DNA of 23,352 bases, from the NCBI GenBank assembly GCA_041488155.1, contig JBGPOS010000063.1, positions 1 to 23,352 of the forward strand, written 5' to 3'. Of this stretch, positions 15,925-22,463 are shown piece after piece. The stretch is from JBGPOS01 sp041488155. GTDB taxonomy: Bacteria > Chloroflexota > Dehalococcoidia > Tepidiformales > Tepidiformaceae. Position 1 is the stretch's first letter. Every line of letters starts with the position of its first letter. The position numbers and the translations under genes were made by a program. The notes below the pieces were generated by a model that was not told the DNA's origin, did not search any database, and worked only from the letters and a program-made list of their open reading frames with translations.

Positions 15925-17693
15925 GGCTCCCCCTCCAGCATCGAAAGGTCGCCTTCGGGCAAACCGAGTTCGCGAGCCTTCAGCAGGCGGCGCATGATCT
16001 TACCGCTTCGCGTACGCGGCAAGACGTCCACGAACGCTATCTCCTTCGGCGCCACCGCCGGCCCCAGCCGCAGGCGCGCAGCCCCCAGGATCTCCAGGCG
16101 GAGCGCCTCGCTGGCTTCGAAACCGGCCTTGAGCGCGACGAACGCCTTCACCGTCTCGCCGGCAATCGGGTCGGGCTTGCCGATGACCCCGACCTCTGCC
16201 ACCGCAGGGTGCTCCATGACCGCGCTCTCGACCTCGAATGGCCCTATGAGATGCCCCGCCGACTTGATGACGTCGTCCGTCCGGCCCACGAACCAGAAGT
16301 AGCCGTCAGCGTCGACCTTCGCCAGGTCGCCCGTGAGGTACCAGCCTTCGGCGAAACACTTCTGGTAGCGCTCGTCTTCGTGGAGATAGCCCCGGAACAT
16401 AGAGGGCCACCCTGCACGGAGTGCCAACTCTCCTTCTTCGCCCGGCGGCACAACCCGCACATGCTCGCCTTCCCGGCGCACAACGGCGGCTTCGATGCCA
16501 GGCAAGGGCCGGCCCATCGAGCCAGGCCGGATCTCCATCGCCGCGTAATTGGCGATCATGATCCCGCCCGTCTCGGTCTGCCACCAGTTGTCGTGGATCG
16601 GGAGCCCGAACGCCTCCTGGCCCCAGACCACGCCCTCGGGGTTGAGCGGTTCGCCAACGCTCCCCACGAAGCGCAAGGCCGCGAAGTCGAAGGACTGCGC
16701 GAGGCTCGCCCCGGCCCTCATCAGCATGCGAATCGCTGTCGGGGCGGTGTACCAGACGGAGACCCGCTCGTCCTGGAGCACGCCGTACCAGCGAGCGGCG
16801 TCGAACTCTCGTTCGTCCACAATTGTCGTGAGACCGTGGGTAAGCGGCGAGACAATCCCGTACGAGGTGCCCGTCACCCAACCCGGATCCGCGGTGCACC
16901 AGAAGACGTCGCCGTCGTGAAAGTCGAGCGCGTATGTGCCGGTGATGTAGTGGGCCAGCACGGCTTCGTGAACGTGGACGGCGCCCTTCGGCCGGCCAGT
17001 GGTGCCGCTCGTAAAGTGGAGGAAGGCGGTGTCGCCGGGCGCGGTCGGGCCGATTGTGAACTCGGGGCTCGCGTCTGCCATCAGGCGCCCAAGGTCCAAG
17101 GTGCCTTCGGGGGGCGGACCTGTGCCGTCTTCCCTCACGAGGAGGACATGCTTTAAATCGGGAAGCTGGGCCCGAATCTGCGCGACCCGCCGCTCGTAGA
17201 GGGCCTTCGTGGTCACCAGCACTTTGCCCTGCCCGATGGCAAGGCGGTGCTCGATGGGTTCGGGGCCGAACGAAGAGAACAGCGGGCAGAAGACGCTCCG
17301 GTTCTTGAGCGTCCCCAGGGCGGCGACATAGAGGTCGGGGATCCGGCCCGCGAGGACGAACACGCTCTCGCCCTGGCCCACACCAAGGCCGGCGAGGACG
17401 TTGGCGAACCGGTTCGTCTCAGTACACAGCTCGGCGTAGGTGATATCTCGACGTTCGCCTCGGCGCCCGAGCCAGCGGATCGCGACCTTCCCGGCACGCG
17501 GGCCGGCGGCATGGCGATCGACCGCCTCGTGGGCGATGTTGAGCCCCATACCTTCGGGAAGCCCATCGAGCTGCGCGCGCACGCCGGCCCATGTGAAACG
17601 CCGGCAGGTGGCGTCGTAATCGCGAAGGTTTGGCTCGACCTTCCAGCCGCCAGCAGGTTTCGCGATCGGGGCCCAGGCCAGTGCGCTCTGCAT
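15921..17693 (-). CDS. acsA: Acetate--CoA ligase (AMP-forming), AcsA-like
   Basis: This 590-aa adenylate-forming ligase converts acetate, ATP and CoA into acetyl-CoA. The P-loop is FTSGTTGRPKGAVH (about 228-240), the adenylate-binding segment is NWWQTETGG (369-377), the hinge is TGDLAKVDADGYFWFVGRTDD, and the catalytic lysine is K565 in TRSGKIMRRLL. W370 is where acetyl-CoA synthetases have the tryptophan that limits the acyl pocket, supporting acetate or another very short acid. K565 is also the usual target of regulatory acetylation; a GNAT lies about 1.7 kb upstream. The ATG at 17693 follows GAGGAG. Length is nearer Bacillus AcsA (about 570) than enterobacterial Acs (about 650). Confidence 0.92.
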   Translation of the reverse strand: MQSALAWAPIAKPAGGWKVEPNLRDYDATCRRFTWAGVRAQLDGLPEGMGLNIAHEAVDRHAAGPRAGKVAIRWLGRRGERRDITYAELCTETNRFANVLAGLGVGQGESVFVLAGRIPDLYVAALGTLKNRSVFCPLFSSFGPEPIEHRLAIGQGKVLVTTKALYERRVAQIRAQLPDLKHVLLVREDGTGPPPEGTLDLGRLMADASPEFTIGPTAPGDTAFLHFTSGTTGRPKGAVHVHEAVLAHYITGTYALDFHDGDVFWCTADPGWVTGTSYGIVSPLTHGLTTIVDEREFDAARWYGVLQDERVSVWYTAPTAIRMLMRAGASLAQSFDFAALRFVGSVGEPLNPEGVVWGQEAFGLPIHDNWWQTETGGIMIANYAAMEIRPGSMGRPLPGIEAAVVRREGEHVRVVPPGEEGELALRAGWPSMFRGYLHEDERYQKCFAEGWYLTGDLAKVDADGYFWFVGRTDDVIKSAGHLIGPFEVESAVMEHPAVAEVGVIGKPDPIAGETVKAFVALKAGFEASEALRLEILGAARLRLGPAVAPKEIAFVDVLPRTRSGKIMRRLLKARELGLPEGDLSMLEGEP

Positions 17694-17722
17694 CGCTCCT
17701 CAGAGTGAAGACACAGGGGTGC

Positions 17723-17765
17723 GGCGAGGAAGGGCCGAGCGATCCTCCTGCGACGGCCCCTCGCC
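17723..17765 (-). promoter_or_regulatory. GC-rich hairpin in the leader of the synthetase gene
   Basis: GGCGAGG (17723-17729) and GGCCG (17733-17737) can pair with CGGCC (17754-17758) and CCTCGCC (17759-17765). This gives 12 base pairs with a 3-base bulge and a 16-base loop. It lies between the stop of the 85-aa gene (17777) and the synthetase ATG (17693). There is no T-run on the minus strand after it, so it is not a standard terminator. It might stabilise or separate the two parts of the transcript. This is by eye and without any energy calculation. Confidence 0.35.
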
Positions 17766-17776
17766 CGTGAAGGCCG

Positions 17777-18034
17777 CTAGTCGGTGAGGTCGAGCGGGAA
17801 CCGGTTGGACTTGATGTGCTTGCGGAGTTCGTCGCTCAAGAGCTGAACGGCCTCGCGGTCGAGCTCGCCCAGCCGCTCGAATACCTGGTGGCACCCCTGG
17901 CACTTCGTTTCGGTTGTGTACACCTGGTGGTGCCAGCCTGCGTCGAGCCGCACCGAAAGGGTGTGGATCAGGTCGTGGTTAGTGTCATCGACGACGGCGT
18001 CCTGTTCGCTCTTCATCAGGGTACTGCTGGCCAT
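17777..18034 (-). CDS. Small hypothetical protein with a CxxCH motif
   Basis: This is an 85-aa soluble-looking protein that I do not recognise. It is rich in charged residues and histidines (H20, H24, H35, H36, H49) and has one CQGCH motif (C45, C48, H49), followed by a helix-like ERLGELDREAVQLLSDELRKHI stretch in two parts. CxxCH is the haem c attachment signature, but no signal peptide or transmembrane segment is present, so cytochrome c maturation is unlikely. A CxxC metal or redox site is the more cautious reading. The ribosome site GGAGGGAG ahead of ATG 18034 is strong, and a perfect inverted repeat lies in the leader. It is upstream of the synthetase on the same strand, with an 83-base gap. 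Confidence 0.7.
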   Translation of the reverse strand: MASSTLMKSEQDAVVDDTNHDLIHTLSVRLDAGWHHQVYTTETKCQGCHQVFERLGELDREAVQLLSDELRKHIKSNRFPLDLTD

Positions 18035-18052
18035 GATCTCCCTCCTTCATCT

Positions 18053-18082
18053 GCGCCGGGACGGCGAGAATCATCCCGGCGC
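18053..18082 (-). promoter_or_regulatory. Perfect 9-bp inverted repeat in the leader of the CxxCH gene
   Basis: GCGCCGGGA (18053-18061) and TCCCGGCGC (18074-18082) are exact reverse complements with a 12-base spacer. On the minus strand the hairpin ends about 18 bases before the ATG at 18034, just ahead of the ribosome site. No T-run follows, so it is either an RNA stabiliser, a translational control hairpin or an operator. It lies in the 128-base gap after the DUF2267 gene. Confidence 0.45.
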
Positions 18083-18162
18083 GAGACCTGCGTCGACAGG
18101 GTCAACCGGTCCCGTTACCCAGGGCGGATGGACTGTCTCCGGGGAACTGCGCGGGGCCGGCT

Positions 18163-18582
18163 TCAGACCAGTAGCTCCCGCACGTGGGCCGGGAGCGACA
18201 TGATCACATCCTCGTACTCGCCCGGCGAGATATGGTCCCGCAGGACCTTCGCCACGGAGGCTAGAGCATCGCGGGCGTCCATTGGCCGGACCCCAGAATC
18301 GTGCACGAACCGGTCGATGAACGCCTGTGCGTCTCGCTCGTTCTGGCGGTTATGTGAGGGGTCCCAGCCTTCGTAATAAGCACCCCTCAGGAGCATCGGC
18401 AGCTGTGCCGCGAGCTGCGCCGACTCGTCCACCTGGAGGTGGTCGCGGAGGGTCTGGAGGAAGGCGCGAATGATCTTGAAGCCCTGGTGCCGATTTCCGT
18501 GGAAGCCAGCGGCAACCTCGTTCACCCACACGTACGTCTGCTGGACTGTCTCATCGATGCCCTGGAGGCCTGCAGTTGCCAC
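18163..18582 (-). CDS. DUF2267 domain protein
   Basis: This 139-aa protein matches the DUF2267 pattern: an N-terminal YVWVNEVAAGF helix, the LQTLRDHLQVDESAQLAAQLPMLLRG core with an AYYEGWDPS turn, and a second helical repeat ending in ISPGEYEDVIMSLPAHVRELL. The family has no proven reaction; its members are often found beside stress or dormancy genes. The start is GTG at 18582 with GGAGCAGGAAA directly upstream. The frame is open to 18981, but that extension is unlike the family and overlaps the nicotinamidase remnant. It is the first complete gene upstream of the CxxCH protein and synthetase on the same strand. Confidence 0.85.
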   Translation of the reverse strand: MATAGLQGIDETVQQTYVWVNEVAAGFHGNRHQGFKIIRAFLQTLRDHLQVDESAQLAAQLPMLLRGAYYEGWDPSHNRQNERDAQAFIDRFVHDSGVRPMDARDALASVAKVLRDHISPGEYEDVIMSLPAHVRELLV

Positions 18583-18842
18583 TTTCCTGCTCCTGCCACG
18601 CACGCAGATTCGCGCGTTCACAAGCCGTCTTCCAACCTGCGTTGGGTCGCAGGCTACCGCTGCAGAGCCGTCTCCCCAACGGCCACCAGGCGCGTCCTTA
18701 CGGACGGACCCGGATGACCGCTTGTCCGACGATCTCGAGCACAAGAGCCAAACCGTGGAGGGGACCCTGGCGCACTCTTCGAAGAACTGAGTCGTCTCCT
18801 CCAGGCAGGCTGCCGATTTTCGATCTCGTGCTCTCCTCAGGC
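18583..18842. other. Intergenic stretch upstream of DUF2267
   Basis: These 260 bases lie between the DUF2267 start and the end of the nicotinamidase remnant. The minus-strand frame of DUF2267 stays open across it but reads as low-quality sequence. It may hold the promoter of the DUF2267/CxxCH/synthetase unit. I could not find the missing nicotinamidase C-terminus in any minus-strand frame, and no repeat or hairpin stood out. Confidence 0.4.
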
Positions 18843-19145
18843 TCAGGGTTCCGAGTCTTTCGAAGACGCCCGCCCGCCCGTCACCACGGGCGTGCACATG
18901 GCGGCGAGTAGCCGAGCCAGCGCCCGAAGCTGCTCGTCGTCCCGTTCCGGGTCGCCGGTGAGCCGATCCGACCGCAGCCACCGTCGAGCGACCTCGTCGC
19001 CGAGCGAGTTCACCGCCCGGACGATGGACTCTCCACCCTTCACGTAGAGGCTCCCGCTCGGGTCTGCAAAGTCGTTTTGCACATCGACGACGAGCAGCAC
19101 CGTCCGAGCGTCGTAATCTCGCCCCGCCGAGGCCTCCGCGCGCAA
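18843..19145 (-). pseudogene. Truncated nicotinamidase (PncA-like) remnant
   Basis: About 40 residues match the N-terminus of nicotinamidase, the enzyme that turns nicotinamide into nicotinate: TVLLVVDVQNDF, with the catalytic aspartate of VDVQND, then GSLYVKGGESIVRAVN. After AVN the frame runs on for about 55 residues to a stop at 18843 without the metal site (D-H-H), the catalytic lysine or the catalytic cysteine region, so the product could not be an active enzyme. The other two minus-strand frames do not contain the missing part, so this is a deletion or replacement rather than a simple frameshift. The true start is unclear; a TTG lies near 19143. The same-frame sequence up to 19319 is not recognisable. 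A small novel protein using this fold fragment cannot be excluded. Confidence 0.55.
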
Positions 19146-19398
19146 GGTAGCACTATCGCTCGCTGAGATGGGATCCCGCACCGCGGGCAGTGGCTTCGCG
19201 GTCTCCCCACCTCGTGACAGGGTGTGGCGAGGATACAAACTGGCTGCGGCCAGCTCAGCCCATCCTTGAGGCAGCAGCCGGCCGATTTCGCGAACGGGGA
19301 AGCTGCCTTTCACGTCCAATCGTGAGTAATCCTCCAGGGGATGTCCGGGAGGGTCGCTGGCGGAAGCCAGGTACTCAGGAGGCGACGCAGGTTCCCCG

Positions 19399-19812
19399 TC
19401 AAGTCAGTTGCTTGACCAGGGCAATGTCTCCCTCCGGCTCATATCCCGCCGCCGTGCTGAGCGCCAATCCGGCGGTGTTCTGCTCGCCAACAAGGACGTA
19501 GATCCGGCGCGCTCCGAGCACCTCCAGATGGCTCCCGGCGTACGACATCAACGCCTTCGCCAGACCCTCACCTTGGCGTGAAGGCAAAACCGCCACGTGG
19601 TAGATGTAGGCGCGCCAGCCGTCAAATGCCGCCAGGGCGGTGCCGATGACCGACTCGCCCTCTACGGCGACGAATAGGGTCGCGCACGAACCGCCAATCA
19701 CCGCCCTCCACTCGGCGTCCTCCGTACCGCCCAGTCCGGTCGTCTGCCAAAGGCTAGAGACGGCACCGTGGTCCTGCTGCGACGCTCGTCGGATATGCCA
19801 CTCCACAGCCAT
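19399..19812 (-). CDS. GNAT-family N-acetyltransferase
   Basis: This 137-aa single-domain acetyltransferase uses acetyl-CoA to acetylate an amine. Motif A is at about residues 72-88 (HVAVLPSRQGEGLAKALM), with the pyrophosphate-binding signature Q80-G-E-G-L-A85. Motif B includes NTAGLALSTAAGYE near the C-terminus. The start ATG at 19812 has AAGGAGGGG about 7 bases upstream, so the longer frame to 19941 is unlikely. It is the first gene of a long minus-strand series leading to the acetyl-CoA synthetase. Acetylation of that enzyme would be an attractive role, but nothing in the sequence proves it. Confidence 0.88.
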   Translation of the reverse strand: MAVEWHIRRASQQDHGAVSSLWQTTGLGGTEDAEWRAVIGGSCATLFVAVEGESVIGTALAAFDGWRAYIYHVAVLPSRQGEGLAKALMSYAGSHLEVLGARRIYVLVGEQNTAGLALSTAAGYEPEGDIALVKQLT

Positions 19813-20018
19813 CGGGACCCCTCCTTCGTGGTCGACTGAACGACTTGTGCTCTGCCTCTGCCTCGGTCCTTCTCCAGGGCGCGAGTCTTCAGGCCCGTCC
19901 TGCGGGCTCGGGAGTCTAGACCTGGCCTGGACCGGGTTCAAGAGGGCTATCCTGAGTCGTGCGCGATCATGGTCGAGCTCGAATGGCTGCGCAGGACGTC
20001 GCAGCCACTGGAAGCGGT

Positions 20019-20831
20019 ATGACGCGGCATGTCCTCATGTGCGAACCGGCGCACTACAACATCGCATATGAAATCAACCCCTGGATGCACCGGGCGAACG
20101 CCGTCAATGGCCCCCTGGCCCTGGAGCAGTGGCGGGCGCTCCATACGCTTCTCGCTCAGCTCGGGGTGCGCGTCGAGCTCGTCCAACAGGGCGACGCGCT
20201 GCCAGACATGACCTTCACGGCGAATGCCGGAGTGGTCCTTGGCAGGCGGTTCGTCCCGGCTAACTTCCGCTTTCCGGAGCGGCAACCCGAAGCTGCATTG
20301 TTCACCCGCTGGTTCGACGAGGCTGGCTATCAGACGGTCCCGATCCACATGCCACATTACTGGGAGGGCGAGGGAGACGTGCTTGACACGGGCGATACCG
20401 TCTTGGCCGGCTACCGCTTCCGGACGGAGTTTCGTGCGCTCGACCATCTCGACGAGATCTTCGGGAGGCCCACCGTTCGGCTGGAGCTGGCGGACCCCCG
20501 CTTCTACCACCTCGACACCTGTCTCTGTCCGTTGGGCGGCGGCCGAGCGCTCTACTACCCCGCCGCCTTCGGCGACGAGGCCCAGGACGCGTTGAAGGCG
20601 GTGTTCGAAGATCTCATCGCCGTCCCCGAGGAGGAGGCTCTCCGGTTCGCATGCAACGCGGTCGTCGCCGGCGAGGACACGGTTGTCCTCAACACAGGAT
20701 GCCCGGAGACCGAGCGGCAGATCCTGCGGCTCGGTCTCACCTGCGTTGCCACGCCGACGGACGAATTCATCAAGGCCGGGGGAAGCGTGAAGTGCCTTGT
20801 CCTCACGCTCGATAGCTTCGCGCGGCACTAA
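20019..20831 (+). CDS. Guanidine-modifying hydrolase (DDAH / arginine dihydrolase-like, amidinotransferase fold)
   Basis: This 270-aa enzyme has the pentein fold of dimethylarginine dimethylaminohydrolase, arginine deiminase and arginine dihydrolase. The likely catalytic residues are H164 and D166 in FYHLDTCLCP, and C259 in GGSVKCLVLTL. Acidic substrate-binding residues lie in WEGEGDVLD (E118, D120). The DMTFTANAG segment (N69) and YEINPWM (N20) resemble cyanobacterial arginine dihydrolases as I recall them, so both dimethylarginine and arginine are candidate substrates. The start ATG at 20019 has GGAAG nearby; a GTG at 19959 and an ATG at 19983 are also open in frame. The gene is divergent from the GNAT and appears to be transcribed alone. 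Confidence 0.87.
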   Translation: MTRHVLMCEPAHYNIAYEINPWMHRANAVNGPLALEQWRALHTLLAQLGVRVELVQQGDALPDMTFTANAGVVLGRRFVPANFRFPERQPEAALFTRWFDEAGYQTVPIHMPHYWEGEGDVLDTGDTVLAGYRFRTEFRALDHLDEIFGRPTVRLELADPRFYHLDTCLCPLGGGRALYYPAAFGDEAQDALKAVFEDLIAVPEEEALRFACNAVVAGEDTVVLNTGCPETERQILRLGLTCVATPTDEFIKAGGSVKCLVLTLDSFARH

Positions 20832-21050
20832 CATAGAGAGCTGCTATGCAGGCACGAACACCCGGCGCAACTCCCTCGGTCACCGCGCGGGCAGCGTGCA
20901 AGTTTGGTAACAGGCGCCGACCCACGACGTGGAGGTGTGACATCGGTCTTCGCCCTCGAGCCAGTCCAAATCCAATGTCTGATCTCAGGAACTCGAATCC
21001 ATCGGTCTGACGGGAGGCGAACGCCCCAAACGGAACAGAATCTCGCCGGC

Positions 21051-21842
21051 CTACCGCCCTGTGAACCTCGGCTCGCGCTTCTCCTGGAATGCCCGAACGG
21101 CTTCGCCATGATCGGCCTTCGTCATAGAGACCTCTTCCAGCGACAGTGAGAGTGGCAGCACGAGGTTGGACACCAGCTTGATGAACTTGTTCACCGCCAT
21201 CTTCGACGACTGCACAGCGTAGGGGGCGCCGCTGGCAAGCCGGTTCGCGATAGCTTTCGCTTCGTTGAGCGCTTCGCCTTCATCGACAACCTTGTTGACA
21301 AGGCCCATGGCCATCGCCTCGTCGGCTGAGAGGAGATCGCCACTCATGAGCATGTACTTCGCTTTGTTCACTCCCACAAGGAGGGGCCAAATAACGGCCC
21401 CGCCATCGCCAGCGGTGATCCCCATCTTGACATGTGGGTCTCCGATGCGGGCGTTCCGCGAGACAACTACGACATCGCAGAGGAGCGCGACCGTCGCGCC
21501 AAGACCCGCCGCGGGACCGTTGACCGCGCTGACGATCGGTTTTTCGCAATCCAGGAGGTTGTCTACGATGCGACGGGCCTCCTGAATGATGGAGAGCCCG
21601 CTCTTCGGGCGCATGTCGGCGCCCGCACCAAAGTCACCCCCTGCGCAGAAGGCGCGCCCGGCGCCGGTGAGGACGGCAGCACGGACCTCGGGATCGTTCT
21701 GCACGTCGAGGAAGATCGTCATCAGCTCAGAGTGCATAGCGCCGTTTACGGCATTGAGCTTTTCGGGCCGATTCAGCGTCAGCACGGCGACGCCAGCTTG
21801 CTTTTCGATGCGAATGGTCTCGTAGCTGTCCTGAAGCAACAC
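21051..21842 (-). CDS. Enoyl-CoA hydratase/isomerase (crotonase) family protein
   Basis: This 263-aa crotonase-fold protein binds an acyl-CoA thioester and stabilises an enolate. The oxyanion-hole segments are RAFCAGGDFG (63-72) and NGPAAGLGATVALLCD (108-123). The two glutamates used by true enoyl-CoA hydratases are replaced by T117 and H137 (GDPHVKMG). An aspartate, D146 in TAGDGG, lies nearby and may be the catalytic acid, as in some isomerase or hydrolase branches. A typical 2-enoyl hydration is therefore doubtful. GTG at 21842 follows GGGAGGATCC, a strong ribosome site. It converges with the guanidine hydrolase; the 219-base gap between them holds nothing I can name. Confidence 0.9.
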   Translation of the reverse strand: MLLQDSYETIRIEKQAGVAVLTLNRPEKLNAVNGAMHSELMTIFLDVQNDPEVRAAVLTGAGRAFCAGGDFGAGADMRPKSGLSIIQEARRIVDNLLDCEKPIVSAVNGPAAGLGATVALLCDVVVVSRNARIGDPHVKMGITAGDGGAVIWPLLVGVNKAKYMLMSGDLLSADEAMAMGLVNKVVDEGEALNEAKAIANRLASGAPYAVQSSKMAVNKFIKLVSNLVLPLSLSLEEVSMTKADHGEAVRAFQEKREPRFTGR

Positions 21843-22145
21843 TCGGATCCTCCCTTTGGGAATGCCACGGCCATGATATCCGCACGGCTAGCTGAGGGTG
21901 CGGCTGGCTTGGCAGAACGCGAGGCTCGCCATTGTGGTCTCGTAGTTAGGACAAACCTGGTTTGGAGGCAGGAGCAGGGCCGTTGGATGACCAGCGGCTT
22001 CGCGCTGGTCTTCACGGCCATCTCCTCCGGCTCTAACTCCGGACTCCCAAAGGCGCCTCTTCGCGACGGGACGGTGTGGTCGCCACGGACGGAACGACAA
22101 ACCTGACGGTGCGCGTTGTGGTTGGGGAGCGAGAATCTAGTGTTG
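21843..22145. other. Non-coding stretch between the crotonase and the tRNA fragment
   Basis: These 303 bases contain the ribosome site and presumably the promoter of the crotonase gene (minus strand) at the left end. No open frame here has recognisable protein features, and no clear -35/-10 pair, hairpin or repeat was seen. It may include the original chromosomal flank of the tRNA-Lys 3' end. Confidence 0.4.
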
Positions 22146-22187
22146 TAGGCCCGGAGAGATTCGAACTCTCGACCAATGGATTAAAAG
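22146..22187 (-). tRNA. 3' half of a tRNA-Lys(TTT) gene, fragment; probable attachment-site remnant
   Basis: On the minus strand the sequence runs from an anticodon loop CTTTTAA (22187-22181, anticodon TTT) through a variable loop to a perfect T-arm, GAGAG-TTCGAAT-CTCTC (22170-22154), then the 3' acceptor strand CGGGCCT (22153-22147) and A (22146). The bases before the loop do not pair with TCCAT on the other side of the anticodon stem, and no D-arm or full 5' acceptor is found upstream. The gene is therefore broken exactly at the anticodon loop. Integrases of the tyrosine family often use this segment as attB, and a tRNA 3' fragment is what integration leaves at the far end of an element. 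No CCA is encoded. Confidence 0.7.
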
Positions 22188-22463
22188 GCTCGTGAGGCAA
22201 GAAACGGCCTCCACTTGCCCCCCTTGAATCTCGCCGGTCAACCGGGTGCTTCCAACCCCCAGCCAGTCCAGTCATCACCTCATAGCCGCAGCTGACCACT
22301 GGATTGTACAGAAGTTGCCTGCCAGTGCACTCGACGCTTTCGCTAGGCGCCGTGGTCAGTTCGCGGCGATTGACGCCCTGTTAGCAGCGCGTACTGTTGT
22401 GGCTGATGCTGCCGGTGGGCTGCCCATGGCAGGTCCCTGCGATCAGTCAGATCGGACGTGGAA
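22188..22463. other. Non-coding stretch between the tRNA fragment and the radical SAM gene
   Basis: These 276 bases have no recognisable gene. The frame of the radical SAM gene is closed by a TGA at 22404. If the tRNA fragment marks an element's end, this stretch would be the element's terminal sequence. No integrase, repeat or transposase remnant is readable in it. Confidence 0.4.

Noticed and set aside
18583..18981. N-terminal extension of the DUF2267 protein
   Set aside because: It overlaps the nicotinamidase remnant and reads as Arg-rich noise; the GTG at 18582 has an excellent ribosome site and gives the usual family length.
20832..20848. CATAG/CTATG hairpin right after the guanidine hydrolase stop
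   Set aside because: A 5-bp mixed stem without a T-run is too weak to call a terminator.
22188..22225. A complete but degenerate tRNA-Lys using AGGCC at about 22207-22211 as the 5' acceptor
   Set aside because: Only five acceptor pairs could form, the distance to the anticodon is several bases too short, there is no D-arm, and the 5' anticodon stem does not pair.
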